The notes under the pieces: generated by a model
Seen by the model: the letters and a program-made list of their open reading frames with translations, nothing else
What the model was told of the DNA's origin: nothing
Databases searched by the model: none
Made by a program: the position numbers and the translations under genes
From: Phycomyces nitens
Lineage: Eukaryota > Mucoromycota > Mucoromycetes > Mucorales > Phycomycetaceae
Length of the DNA stretch: 64,000 bases
Assembly: GCA_022702545.1 (NCBI GenBank)
Contig: JAHRBC010000008.1
Coordinates: 1,860,001 to 1,924,000 of the forward strand
Reading direction: 5' to 3'
Shown here: piece by piece, positions 25,138 to 38,545 of the stretch
Position numbering within the stretch: the first letter of the stretch is position 1
How the letters are laid out: every line of letters begins with the position of its first letter

Positions 25138-25411
25138 ATGCATCCGCTCATCAAGCCCCTCAATCTCACTGGAGGACAATGGTAAATATGAGGCTATTTG
25201 CAAAAGTATTCAGTCAATTAACGTGTTTGTAATAGTGACCATTGTGGCCAGGTAAATTATATTTATATATATAAAAATATATTTATATATATTTTAATAG
25301 ATGGAAAGTAATGGATCTCTAACCACCAAATTCTATAGTATGGCCACATTCGTAAGGCGTGCGAATTACTCAAATCAAAATAAGTACAGAGATTCTCATG
25401 CTGTCAAAAGC

Positions 25412-25442
<31 letters not shown>

Positions 25443-25537
25443 CTAAACAAAAAAAAGAGAAAAAAGAGAAAAAAACACCACCAAAAAAACAAAAATGTCC
25501 CATACTTCTTCAAGAACACCACCGTCCTTGCCTGTAA
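25138..25537 (+). CDS. Putative small spliced gene with poly-Asn or poly-Gln tail
   Basis: Possible three-exon gene (25138-25181, 25236-25251, 25301-25537) of 98 residues with in-frame GT-AG junctions: MHPLIKPLNLTGGQCDHCGQ, then a serine/arginine-rich part, ten asparagines and a lysine-rich tail. The middle exon would be 16 nt. A further possible intron (GTAAGG at about 25348 to CAG at 25385) would shift the repeat to poly-Gln and end the protein early. No family recognised. Support is a promoter-like upstream region and good splice signals; it could equally be a non-coding transcript. Confidence 0.35.
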
Positions 25538-25963
25538 TCTTTGCTTGCTATTGCTCTTTATTATTTATTACCGTATTTCCCCCCCAACCGACTTGCTAGC
25601 TCTATGCCAATCTTAACACCACCACCATCACTACTACTACTACTACTACTACTACTATTCTTATTATTCTTATTCTTATTATTTTCTCTTCATGACGCGC
25701 CAATATGTACTCTCGTCACTGTACATATCCTAAAACATTCTTTATTCTCTATTTCTATGCAAAAATAATAACAATTGTTATTCTAAATACCCTTTTTCTT
25801 TTTCATAAAATATATTTATATATGTATATTTTTGTATATATTCTTTATGTAAATATCAAATAAAAACAGTGTCATATATGCCCCCCCACACACAAAAAAC
25901 AAAAATTCCCCCTCACTCCACTACTTCTTTACATCAATCAGTTTATTTTAGTTTTTATTTCTT
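25538..25963. other. 3' intergenic region with CTA/TTA repeats
   Basis: CTACTA and TTATTC repeats at about 25623-25685. No gene is seen before the stop of the GS-like gene. Confidence 0.5.
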
Positions 25964-27753
25964 TTAAATCAGTTCCATGTATCTCTTTAGCTCAAAATCT
26001 GTCACTGCATTTTGCCACATATTCCATTCATGCTTTCTTGTGCTTGTGTAATGGTCCACGAACTGATTTCCCAACACACGTCGGGCCACGGATCCCTTGT
26101 CTTCCATTTCTACAATAGCCTCCTGGAGTGTACGCGCCAGACGGGCACCGGATGGACTGCCGTTCTTCTTTATATCAGCCGATAATTCAACGGGCAACTT
26201 TTGCTGGGTCTCAATGCCCCAGTAACCACACTTTAGTACGGCAGCCAAGGCCAGCTGGGGGTTGATGTCAGCACCACCAACACGCTACAAATAACATTTT
26301 ATTAGCCAATCTTCTTCTTTTCTTTTATATATATAAATATATATATTTAGATTCCTGTACCATCTCTAGACGGGTCGACTGTGGGGAAGCAGTGGGCGGA
26401 AGGATGGCTCGGACAGCCACATGGCGACTGTCAATACCCCACGATACTGTCACTGGGGCCCAATAGTTCTCTACCAGACGCTTGTAACTACTAGAATCAG
26501 TACCAATTCCTACACCCTTAGGCCGTAAGCCATAAGCATTATGCCTCAACCCTTTACCTGTTGATCGTGGGAGCCAAGATGGCAAGAATACTGGGGAGGC
26601 CATGAAGCACACCGGCCATGAACCACATCATCGTCTTGCTCATACCCGGAATCCCACTCTCTTCTTCCCTTGAGGCCGGGGCAAACACGTTCCGGCCGTA
26701 CTGATCCTTGAGACTAAAGTGCATGTGCCCCGAACATCCCGGCATGGCTTGGTATGGTTTGGCCATAAAAGAAGCCATAAAACCATGCTTCATCGCAATC
26801 TGTTTCATCGACGTCTTAAACAGACTTGCCCGGTCGGCCATCTGTTTTGCATCCGAATAGGCCAGCGCTGCCTCAAACACACCCGGACCGGTCTCGGTGT
26901 GCCAGCTCTCAATCTCAACCCCAAACTTCTCTAGCCAGTCATAGGCATTGTAAAAGAAGTCTTGGTTCTGGCTGGGTCGCAGCAGAGAGTAGCCACACAT
27001 CCCCAGAGTGAGGGGTGCAAGGTTGGCATGGCCCTTTGTATCCAGAGTTTCAGTTGTTTCTGGATAATTTTCCCACAAGATGGATAGATTAGTATTTTTA
27101 TCGTTTTAGGATTTGGTTTTCTGGTTACCTTTGAAGCAAAAGAACTCAAATTCGACACCGCAATAGGCTGTCAGGGATTTGGTTTGGAGATCGTCAATAA
27201 CGGTCTGGAGTACAGTGCGTGGACAACAATACAGAGGCAGACGCGTGATGGGGTGGAGGAGATGGACGAGGAAAAAAGGTACATTGTCCTCCCATGGAAT
27301 ACGACGGTATGAAGACAGATCAATCTTGGCTATCAGGTCTGAATACTCGGCATCCTTTCCAGAGAACTCTCCATGGGTGGTGTAGATGTTGTCCTGGATG
27401 TCCCAGCCAAAGATAACCGAACAGAAGCCTATAGATATATAGATATAGATATAGATATAGATATATATGTGTCTGGTTAGTAGTCGTCGTCGTCGTCGTC
27501 GTCGTCGTCATCATCATCAGCATCAGCATCATCACCAGCATCATCATCATCAAAGCCAGTCTTTTTATTTTATTTTATTTTATTTTTTATTTTATTTATT
27601 TTTTCACATACCAAACCCATCTTCGGCCACTTGAAGGAACTTCTTTTTTTGCATCACCTTGCCACGTAACACACCATCAATATCAATCGCAGCCACCTTG
27701 ACTCTTTTGTCACTTTCAAGAAGGGTTTTTATGGTATCAAGGTTCAAGGCCAT
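25964..27753 (-). CDS. Glutamine synthetase-like protein (GS type I fold, FluG/lengsin-like)
   Basis: 464-residue protein in five exons (27753-27612, 27428-27129, 27059-26558, 26490-26361, 26284-25964), all in frame. The N-terminal beta-grasp part includes VAAIDIDGVLRGKVM. The catalytic domain shows YCGVEFEFFCF, ESWHTETGPGVFEAALAYSD, KPYQAMPGCSGHMHFSL and SRHVAVRAILPPTAS, then VGGADINPQLALAAVL. The metal-ligand glutamates and the ATP-site His/Asn-Gly region of GS are largely present. It resembles the GS-I-like eukaryotic proteins (fungal FluG C-terminus, gamma-glutamyl ligases), not GS-II/Gln1, which is shorter (~360). It is probably a gamma-glutamyl-amine ligase, but the substrate is unknown. 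The first intron carries a TCG/TCA repeat. Confidence 0.85.
27481..27552. repeat. (TCG)n/(TCA)n repeat inside GS-like intron 1
   Basis: Trinucleotide tract (TCG then TCA/CAG variants) within the intron spanning 27429-27611. On the opposite strand it would read as poly-Asp-like codons, but no gene uses it. Confidence 0.85.
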
Positions 27754-28652
27754 TGTAGTTGGTTATATATATATTTTTTGGTTTTTAAAAAAAAGGGGGA
27801 GGAAAGAGGTGTGTATACGGCGATTGACAATCTTTGGCTTTATATTTTGAATACATAATCAGCCTTTTTTTTCTCCTTGGTTCCGAAAACGCTCTTTTTT
27901 ATTTGCTATCATTTCTGTGCACAGGCTAGTTGCCAAAAACCAATGGTCTCGAGTAACAATTGTCCCAAATCCAGCCAGTTGGTGGCATTTGACACTTGTT
28001 TTCTTACGTCTTAGAGTCTCTAAAAGTACTAGTCAAGAAAATATTATATATATATATAAAGAGAGAATAAAAGAGAGAAAGAGAAAGAGAGAGAGATAAG
28101 GCACTATGGTATATTAAAGTCCTGTTTATCTATCCGGTCAATGCAGTCTAGCTGCAAAAAGTACCTCCGTTGCCTAATGAGGGTGTGTGAATAAAGACTA
28201 CTGGCTAAATATTACAAAGAAAATAGCTATTGGGTAATTGTCTGCCTTGTTTAAAGCAGTATGATAAGATGAGTTGGGAATACTGATAAGAGTCCAAGTA
28301 GGTAGGTATCTTATCAAAACCAAAACCAAAACGTATAATTGATTGTTTCAATAAATAAATATAAAAAGAAAAGTGCACTTCTTTTGTGACGTCAGCAAGG
28401 TGGTCAACACCAAACTTTTTTTCTCTCTCTCTTATTTTTATTGCACATTCGGGTCTTGTAATTATCCAAATAAAGCAGTACAAGAAAATTTTGGTTGACC
28501 AGCAAAGTCTAGATTACCCAACCTTGCACGCGATTGCTTTATTTTGAATCCCATTTCTCATTTTCGCCTTCTTCTTCTTCTTCTTCTTTCTCTTTCTCTC
28601 TTTCTCTTTTATATCCCCCACTCTTATTCATACAATAATACCAATCAAGAAG
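27754..28652. other. Divergent intergenic region, GS-like gene and CYB5
   Basis: About 900 bases of AT-rich DNA. A CTT-rich pyrimidine tract at about 28565-28610 and TTATATCC lie just upstream of the cytochrome b5 start and probably form its promoter. No other gene is seen. Confidence 0.5.
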
Positions 28653-29411
28653 ATGGCCACTATCTATACCATTGATCAGGTTGAGAAGCACAACACCAAA
28701 TCCGACTGCTGGGTCATTATCCACAACAAGGTCTACAACATCACCGACTTCTCTGCAGAGGTAAAAAAAATACACGATAAATTTCAATCATCAAGCGTTA
28801 TTAATCCATTCATTTTTTTTTTCATGTAGCATCCTGGTGGTAAGATGGATGTCAAGTAGAGTTAAATTGTGTCTAACGTTGTTTGCAGGTGAGGAGGTTC
28901 TGATTGACGAGGCTGGTGAGTTTTGTGTTTATTTGTTTGTTGTCGAGTGCGGTTTATTGATTGTCTCTCATAGGCAAGGACGCCACCGAGTCCTTTGAGG
29001 ACATTGGCCACTCTGATGAGGCCCGTGAGATTTTGGCCAAGTATTATGTTGGTGATCTTGAGGAGTCTGTAAGTTATTTTAGTACAATCAAATATACTGT
29101 CTATACCCAGGGTTGCCCCACTGCTTGTGGTACACACACATATGATTAAGTGGATTTCCCTTAATATTCATTAATCGTTTTTCTTTAAATTAAGGCCCAC
29201 AAGGTCGGACAGACTTACCATGGCCTTAAGGCTGGAGAGCTTCCTGTCCAAGAAAAGAAGGGATCGTAAGTTGGGGTGGGGTGTGGAATATATTAAATAA
29301 TATATATATAATTAACCCTTCTTCCCTAGTGCATTGCGCATTATCTTGCCTGCCATTGCTGTCATTGCTGCTTTGGTTTACAAGTTTGTCATCATTCCCC
29401 AGAAGCATTAA
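28653..29411 (+). CDS. CYB5: Cytochrome b5, tail-anchored
   Basis: 130-residue hemoprotein in six exons (28653-28760, 28830-28839, 28889-28915, 28974-29068, 29195-29265, 29330-29411). Exon 2 is a 10-nt microexon that encodes most of the heme-ligand motif HPGG. The second heme histidine is in DIGHSDEAREIL. The N-terminus (IYTIDQVEKHNTKSDCWVII) and YNITDFSAE match the b5 fold. The end (RIILPAIAVIAALVYKFVII) is one membrane helix, so the protein is a C-tail anchor in the ER, donating electrons to desaturases, sterol enzymes and P450s. Length matches fungal microsomal b5. Loss of the microexon would remove the first heme ligand. Confidence 0.95.
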
Positions 29412-29869
29412 TAATATTAGGAAAAAGAAAGGATGATAGGGGGCCCTAGCCATTTAACCACCTATTTTTTTATGTTATCTTTCTTTAATAGACTTTCGTC
29501 GAGCAATTAAAAAAAAAGCTTCACCAAAATAATAATTATAATTGACGAGGCCAACCAACCAAACAAACCAACATACTTCTCCTACAAACTGGCTGGCGCT
29601 GCTCCACGATGTCAAGGGATTCTGAATTATTCTTCTTCTTTTTGTTGTTGTTGTTTGATCCAAATATTATACCAAAAAAAAACATACCCCTCCACCATAC
29701 CCACATTTCGATTCACAGTTGTTCAAAAAAGGGCGACTAATAAAACAATTCAAAGGGTGTTTCATCTTTATCTTCTTCTTCTTTCAACAGTTGCAAAGAG
29801 ACTGACTGACTGCTCGGTTGGATTGAGTGTTTGGAGAGAAAAACAATCAAATATAAGATATCTATATGG

Positions 29870-29907
29870 TCATGTTCATGTTCATGTTCATGGTCATGGT
29901 CATGGTC
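29870..29907. repeat. Hexanucleotide tandem repeat (GTTCAT/GGTCAT)
   Basis: About six head-to-tail hexamers, first GTTCAT then GGTCAT units. Simple-sequence DNA without other signal. Confidence 0.8.
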
Positions 29908-31777
29908 TCCTAGTCGTAAGCTCATTTATTTCATTGTGGCAAAAGCATCTCTTCACATCAGCCATGTTTATAAATAAATTCAAGATAATGTCCAGTAACA
30001 ATACGCTTTGAAATATCCATACTTTTTTTGCCCTTGTAGATAGATGGTCTAGTTGTATATTGATATTTCGAACAGATTCATCGACGAATATGCAGTTTTC
30101 AAAAATAGTCCATATTTGTTGCAGCCCACTTTAAAATACACTCCAATCTTTTGGAAACCATGCCTCGATCATTTCTAGCCATACCCAGTCGACCTGGTTA
30201 TCTTTCTTGAAAGGGTTGGACTCAAAGTTGTAAACAAAACTTTCTCTTTTCTTTTTTGTTCAATCTTAGAAACCCGCGAGATGCTGAGCCAGAGATTCAA
30301 CTCCCACCCACCCACCAATCAATCAGATTTAGCCATATTGAACAATTATTTTGCCTTTATGAAATATACAAAACAGAAGAAGAAGAAGAAGAGGCTTTTG
30401 TTCATTTGAAATATTTACTGTAATACTTGTTTGTTTGTTTGTTTTTTTAACTGGGGCTGCAATATCAGCCATGCTGGCATCAAACTATATATCAGTTGTT
30501 TATTGGTCATATTATTGTACCTTGGTCTGGTATGAGTTACAGTCGATAAATATATTTATGTACGAATACATCAATTTACGTCTAAAATCCAAACAGAATA
30601 CAAAATCGCCTCTTTATCTCACTATTCTTCCTTGGAATGGCCAGCCATAGTAATATTGGTATAGATGAGCATAACATTTTGATACCAATACTTTATTCAA
30701 AATATCTTTCACCGAATCTACAGACTTGTTTGTTTTTTTGCATAGACGTGTGTTACAACATGCTCTTGATCCAGAAGCAACAGGAAAAGGCCGTATTGTT
30801 TGCAATAGAATGGAATTGAACTTCTTTAACAAAGGGCTGTTTCATACAACATTTCCATTTTACCTTGAAATAATAAAGGCTATTATCATATTGCTTGTTC
30901 TTGTCAAAATGCCACTTATCGACCAGAAAGATAATTATCTTGGCCGCCTATACCACTGAACATGTACAGATTTTCCAAACGTCTTAAAGTCATTCTTCTT
31001 CTTTTTTTTTGGGAATGCACTTGGTAAATATCTCGATTGTTTGCAGAGACATACAACTGTCCATGTCAATATTAGATGGGGGTATTCAGTTTGATACTTG
31101 GCAATTCCGTCCAGGGTCCAAGAAAGCTTCCAAGGTAATGCAAATTGTTACACGTCAAAAATAACACGCCCGGGGTACAAAAGACACATTTGGAGATTGG
31201 GAATTGTCATGATCAATAATCTCTTTTCAGGACAACTGGTACTCACCCTTTTGGACAACCTGAAGGAAAAGGCACTGGCATACTTTTTTGTGCAGGGCCA
31301 GATCTTTTTCATGGCCCATTTTCAATAGTCTTTTCCTTGGGAGAAGCAGACCGAGTATAAGATACAAATCGCATCTTCTTTCTGGCTGATTTCTCAGTAT
31401 TGGCGCATATATTTTTTTGATGACATTAAAGTAAATAGTATATGTAAGTTATGTGTCAACAAGAAGCATACAATTAGTATTTAGGAAGAAAGAAAGAAAA
31501 CCCTCTCCAGTGACACGGGCTCACTAAGGAAGCCAAACTGTATAATATTCCAAGCGATTCTTCAAAAGGATGATTATACCGGTTTAGGCAATCCTCGGTA
31601 AACCCAAAATAGGAAAAAGAGGTGAATTTGAGAGAGATGATACTTATTGAAAAGGGACAATTTTGACATCTATAAAATTAATATTTGTTTATTTATTTGA
31701 TAAAGATGTATCTGGTTTGCTAACTATTGATGATTGTCATTATGTACAGGAGAAGTAAGCACACTCTGTCACAAAAG

Positions 31778-31805
31778 TATAACATACCATATTTGGTATG
31801 TTATA
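31778..31805. other. Perfect 12-bp inverted repeat (hairpin)
   Basis: Arms TATAACATACCA and TGGTATGTTATA are exact reverse complements around a 4-base TATT loop. It could be a palindromic protein site, a tiny hairpin or the scar of an excised element. No gene adjoins it. Confidence 0.5.
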
Positions 31806-32237
31806 TATATAGTCACAAAAGGACATATTTCAAGTCTCTCTCTTTCTTTACCCAAAACAAAAAGTCTTGGGCTTAACGCACAAGAATTCGCAACTAATCC
31901 TACAATATAATTGAACCTCTAAATTGTACCCAAACTCTACAGATCTCGGTTTGGTAAATGGGGAAAAAAAGGATAGAATATTTGCATTGTAATCGATATA
32001 CCCTTGGATCAATTGTGCTTTTGCTTATCTTTATACAAGACCTTAAAGAATGCTTGATTCTAAAATGAAAAGAACAAAAAAGCTTCTTTGATTTGCAGTT
32101 ACACGAGTACTCTAAAGAAAGTACATTTTTTTTGTTTCCTCTCGTATAATTTGATTGATTTTCGACTTGCTGATAGTAGTCTAGTCTAATAACCAACACT
32201 CTCTCACAGCATCTAGAATTCCCAGCCAATATCTACC

Positions 32238-32409
32238 ATGTCAAGAATTGAGCAAAAGGCGGTCATTGTGGTTGCACGTATGTTGGTTGCCTTGAAGACC
32301 TGGACTGGTGCCCAGTATGCCAAACCATACATGACAGGTAGCTGCCAAATATCAGGTCATGTACCCTTTTTATTATTATTCAAAAATAAATCTAGTTGAG
32401 CAACTCTAG
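32238..32409 (+). CDS. Possible 37-residue spliced small ORF
   Basis: ATG at 32238, exon 32238-32337, a 58 nt GT-AG intron, and exon 32396-32409 ending in TAG. The product starts MSRIEQKAVIVVARMLVALK and continues WTGAQYAKPYMTVEQL. Codon use in the first exon looks more coding than its surroundings. No family recognised; it may also be a remnant of a longer gene. Confidence 0.25.
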
Positions 32410-35400
32410 TCTACTGACACCTAGACTCTAGCAAATTGAACAGTTGACTAGGTCTGATGAGAGTAATGTACATTAAATAAACAAGAACATTTTATCAACT
32501 ATAACTAATATGCCACAGCAAAAGAGTATAAGTAAAAAATAACCACTTGTCCTGTGTTCAAAGATCAAGTACACAATAAATACACACACTTTATAAAATT
32601 TGTACTTTGTTTAAGAAAAAAAGAAGAAGTACATTCTAGTACTCTGTTATGGTGTCAATTGCTGCTTGGTGGCTTTTGCATATCTTCAAACATCGAGTGC
32701 TTTACATCTAGCCTCACCCATTCTCTTTGCAAGTCTTTCTGGACCATCTAATTTCCAAAATAGCTGTTTTCTCGATTGCTATTTAGAGACCATTACAGAG
32801 ATGTTCAAATCATTCACACCAGAAGCTTTTGGATATTCTTATATTGTACTTGTTCAAAACAAGTACTTATTTATTTATTTATTTTCATTTTATTTAATAG
32901 ATATATAAAAAAAAAGATGTTCAGCCGATTGGAGACTCTGAGTGGTGAATAAATCACTCAGTGTACTATGATGACCTATTATATTTTGTTTATTCTAGCA
33001 TTTGGAGAAAACACCGGGCTAAAGCAGAACCAGAAAAAAACTTTCCGATTAAGCCTACATGACAATCCAAGTCTGACCAGAAAGTCATCATCATGTCCCG
33101 TCAAAAGGTCCGCTCCGAGCGCGTTTATTTTAATCAATCCATGTTTGCAAGTCTAATCATTCAATAGCCTTTTTAAGCTCGACTTGTGGTAATATTTTTT
33201 GTACTTGAATTTTTTTGTTAATTTGTTTGAACAATTGTTCGTGTTGCCTTTATCAATGTCTCCATATCTATATATACATATATGTATATATTGTACATGT
33301 ATTATAGGGCAATGTATTTCATTACCTCTAGTCGTTGAACGTAGGCTGATTCTAAAGTCGGTTAATCCACAAAACAGTCTTTTCTTCTTTTTTCTTTTTT
33401 GCCTGCATTTTTATTTACTTCATTACAAACAACTGACTTTAGGCATGCAATACAAAAAACAAATGCTTCTGGATCCAAAGACGTCTGCGTACGGTCAAGT
33501 GTTCAACCAATAGATTACGTGCCGAATTTACAATGCCATTTTTCCTAATATATCGATCCTTGTATGTACCATGCGTTTGGTGCATGCTTACAAGTGTCTT
33601 GTAAAACTTGAAACCTTTTTTCTTAATGCTTACACAAAGGCCACGACCCTATTCTGAACCTAGATAGTTTAACTCGAATGATTTGCCACCCTGTATGGAC
33701 CCAGAAGATCGAGAGAAAAAAGAACAAAAAGACTGGAATTCCCGCTGATTTCCACATAGTGCTACACCCCACATTGCGCCCATCAGAATTTATGCTTATA
33801 TACACTGCATTTGCCCACACCATGTGGTTTGCATGGCAGATGCAACAATGGTTCCATAGGATATTATCAATGGCCAAAAATAAAAAAGAAATGCTATCCT
33901 TTCAAGCATACCCAAGGTATCTCCAATGCAGCCCATCAAGAGATCATTAAACAAAATTTCAATCGGTACAGAGGCCAGAAAATAACACATAAAAACATAA
34001 AACATAACAATCTCATCATCACGCCAGTTTCAGAACAAGGTTGTGAATTACAAAGTCTTGTATTTCCTGAATATATATATAGCAGTGATCGAGAATTGAA
34101 TTGAATTTCATTTTTTTTTTAAGCTACAGAATTTTTCCTTGATTTCTTTAAAACTAATTTGCGCCGCCTTGAAATTTAAACAGGAGCTTTAATTTCTAGA
34201 TACCACAAAAATCATATCCATATATTCCCTGCAATCTTTATCGGATTGCCCTCATTTTCGGATCTCTCCTCAAAAAAAAAAAGAACATCAAAAAGATACA
34301 AAAATACATAGAATAGTTTGACCGTCAATTTGCACGACTTTTCTTTTTATAAAGAGAATAATGCATATTTCTAAAAAAGAATATTTATTGCTTGTTTTTC
34401 AAAAACGAATTGGTCGAAGGTGATTTGGTTTGGTCAATTTGAAATAACTGCTATAGTACATGAAAACAGTTGGTTGTCTTTGGGTATACTTGAGTTGATT
34501 ATTGGTACATTGTACGCAAAAAATAAAATAAAAACAAAACGATTATATGTGTCTAGTTGCTTACAGGTAGTTTAATTGGGAAATAGATCGAGAAAGCATA
34601 TCTATAGATACAGGCACTTTATCAAGTGTTTAAGACAAAAGTAACATTGGGTTCTATAGTATAGATCTTGTAAATAAGCATAATCGACCTTGTCTTGCCA
34701 TTGAAATAGACGATATGTTGAGCCGGTTGGTGGAACATGGGACTCGGAATAGGATCCAAATAATCTGTGATCAGATCTGCTTCACCAAATACTCGTCGCC
34801 TTTTGGTTGACATCTTTACAATACTCCAAACAATTGAAGTCTTTTTTTTTAATATTTGCAAAAAATAATAAAGTCAAAGCATCCTGTTTAGCAGTTTACT
34901 ATTTCTTGTAGGGCCTGCATGTCTTTACCGGTTGCCGAGTTCATCAATCTGGTCAATTTGACTTTAGACTTGATGTGATTTGTATCCAAGTGTTTGTCTT
35001 TTAAGGGAATACAATAAAAACTATAAACCATGTGTCTTTGTGTCTGTACAACTGATTAAATATCGTTAAAAGCTTTCTTTACATCTCGATTTGCATCTTT
35101 GTCAGATTCAAGTTTTTTTTCTTTTAGATTAATATAATACCTGTGGCTCAGGACGAATATTAAAGATGGAAAAAAGAATCTTGGATCCAAATAGCTTAAT
35201 CATTATCATAATCATTTGCTTTTGGAAATAGTAGCATTGTATATGCGAAAGATCTATAAAACATTTTTATGATTTTTTATATATACTGGACTCCTTTAAA
35301 CGGCTTACAATGCCTTTTTGTATCTCAAGGTACGACATACAGGTTTTGTATTCCTGCCAGGGGATCGTACCATCAAAAACCGGTTTGGAGTACAAAAAGT

Positions 35401-38400
35401 GAGTACAAAAAAATTTGTTCCATTGACATTTCTCTAGGAAACCCTCAAGAGACATTGCTTGATGTTTGCTTTATCTGCTGTATCATATTGATAAACCCAG
35501 TTATCTGTTGTAGCTCGATTTATTTTTGGGCATCTTGCAGAAAGTGGTCCAATTAAGCTATTGTCCTCTCTTGACTGATTCATGATATGTATAAATTTCT
35601 ATATACCTTTGTTTCTAGACGTGTCCAAGTAGATTGAAATTGCAACTTGCGTTTATTCAATGCTTTCATTAAAGCATTTAAAGGGAAAAAAGTGCAAATT
35701 GGATTCCCTTTTTTTTGCAGGGAACATTGGGAACAAACAAATTGGTGAGCCTCTATTGCCACAAAGTAAAAGAGGACTCGCGACTTGTTTTTGGACAGCT
35801 TTGTATTTTCCAAAGTGAAGAAAAAAATGGACAGATCTAAATGTTTCTTGGTTCGATCAGGGAGAAAGTAAAGTCAAGCAGAGAATGATTGAGAAAACAT
35901 CAAAGGAGACCACAACATAATCTCTTTGCACCATCATCCCTGTTCAAAGCGAGATAAATGCGAAAGAGCCGTGTGCAAATTGTTTCCTGCATAAGCATTT
36001 CATATGCGCAACTTGTGACGCAGTTGGTAGCAATCAACTTATCATGGCTACCTATTTTATTCTTTCCAACTTGTTTTCTTTCCCAATAGCATTATTGATT
36101 GATATCAATGACTGTAATTACAGTTAGAAAGAATGCCCCGCAGTATCACATACTAAAGGTTCCTGTAGAGGTAGCCATTTTTATTTATTTTCCCAAGTTA
36201 TTTCAAAGTGGCCAAACCAGATAACTTTTGATCAATTCATTTTTCCAAAAAAACAAGTAATAGATAAAAAGTTGCAAGTCAAGCTAAGCTAGTCTCTAAA
36301 AAGTAGTATATTGTGTTGTTGTTTTTAAATGATCCAATTGACGGTGGATCAACTGTATGTTTAAATACCAAGTTTTTTCTTTTCTTTTTCTTATCTCTCT
36401 TTTTTTCTTTTTCTGTCAATCACCCCTATCTGTATTTCTTCTAATCTTGACCCGAGTATAATGCGGAAAATGAGAACATTGCTTACATTACTAAACCACT
36501 AGGTAAATGCCATTCTTACCAAAGGAGTGTATGATTGGTGACTAGACAATCTTGACATCTAAGACAATCTTTTTTTTTTCAGACCTTGGAATATCCAACA
36601 AGAATGTACTCTGAGCATCCAATAAAAAAATCATGCTGGTCTTTATAAACTAATGATGCCTTGGATCTAGTATTTTATCATCAATGGATAATCTCAAGAC
36701 AACATCACTATCAATTAGGATTTCTAACCATCTGTAGATTCAAAATCCTCGAGATAAACACTCTTTTTTGTTCTTTTTTTTTTTTTTTTTTTTCATCACC
36801 ATGGCAATCAGGTTGATTCCAGAGCGTACTCTACAGTCCAAGACCAAAAAATAAATAAATTAATAGAGGCATTGGGGCAGGGGAGATTAGTATTGCTAAT
36901 ATATGCCCAGTGCATTATCTTGGGACCAGAACCATTCATCTTTGTTTGTACCACTTGACCGAAATTGACTAGATATACCAATAGTTTGTAGATATACCAA
37001 AAAAAACACAATTTAAAAAATGTTTTTGGATTGTAAAGAACAATCAAATGCACCTTTGCAGAATATACGGTCTCTTTCATATTGACCAATAGGGTAGATT
37101 TGCCTCTAGGCAACCCACAATTGGTCCTCGTGAAACTCGAGATAAAACACACACACACATTGCAATGAGCATAAGGTATAAACACACCAAAATCAAGCCT
37201 GGCCAACAATCCTTGGCTAGGCAATAGATATGAGTGTGGTGGGCTGGACTGCTCCTAACAGCTGGCACGAGTTCAAAAAGGAGGAAAGGGGGGGGGGAGG
37301 TGGAATGAGAAGTCTGCTTTGAAAGCAGGGATTCTAAGTTTTTACTTGATCGATAATAGCACGTCAGTGCCTTTGTGCTCTCAGCCATCTATCGCAACTC
37401 AAGCCTTTATTTCGCTAAATGATTTGAATTGTTTGCATTACATGTGGGGTTCGCATCATTCAAATAAAAAATAAAAAATAAAATAAATACATGTATCTAT
37501 AGCAACCATGAACGCAACAACCAAAACGCATATTTTTAGATTGCGGAGTAATTGAGACGTGATTTAATGCCAGACAGGAGTATTTTAATGCCAGACACGC
37601 AAATTTCACAAGAGCTGTAATCAATTGAGCAATCTTTTACATGGATTTAGTGGACCATGTCATGATTGGTACATGTTTGTGTAATGGCCAGCAACACGTT
37701 TTGCGGATAATATTATAAACTGGTTAACAAACATTGTAAAAAAAAAAGCTTGATTGTGTACTTCTTATTGCCACCAGAAGAAGATGAATAAATAAATTTA
37801 GGATAATTTTAACACTGTGTTTTATCTGCCCAATGATTATGCAAATCGGAAACAAGGCCATAGAGACGTCAAGAACAACTGATTATGGCCGATAAAGCCT
37901 TGGGAATCGTACATCTTTTGGTTTTAACCATATCGTTTCTCAATTGGGGTTTTAAGGAGCTTATATATATATACAAAGGCGAATAGATAAGGTATATACT
38001 TTAGGAGTACAATCTGTCAGATGAAGGTATAGAGATTGCTACGAGGGCTCATGTAAATGCCGTCATCAACATTTTCAAATCTCCATCAAAGACAAGATAT
38101 TCAGTATATATATATATTCAGTATATATATAAAATTGTATGAACAATTAAGCTTGCATTTCTCAATAAATAAATAGATAAATAAATAAATAAATAAAATG
38201 TATATATACATATGATCTATATAGTATTATATTTTTTAAAGATACGACAGATATTTTTGAAATATCAAGATTGATTGCTATTGGCTGCCTAACATTAAAG
38301 ATAACGCTCATCGATTAAAAATAGTAGATGGAAAAATCCCTGAGTTTAAATGGCACGGAGCCATGGACACACATTAATAATAATATCTGTCAAAAAAAGA

Positions 38401-38536
38401 AAAAAGAAAAAAAGAAACGCACAAAAAGGGGGGGTATTTATCTTATCTTGAGAAATATAAAGGGGATTTTAGGATCTGCCCAATCGGATGATCTGATTGG
38501 TGACTAGAGTCTGTTACAATCTATGGAAACAACTGT

Positions 38537-38545
38537 TATATAAAG
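38537..38545 (+). promoter_or_regulatory. Probable TATA box of the orphan gene at 38622
   Basis: TATATAAAG 77-85 bases before the start codon, with a CT-rich initiator-like stretch between. Confidence 0.45.

Noticed and set aside
36808..37388. Minus-strand frames of 138 and 103 codons in the 9.2 kb interval
   Set aside because: Composition is that of random AT-rich DNA (Phe, Tyr, Ile, Cys), the frames overlap, and there is no motif or promoter.
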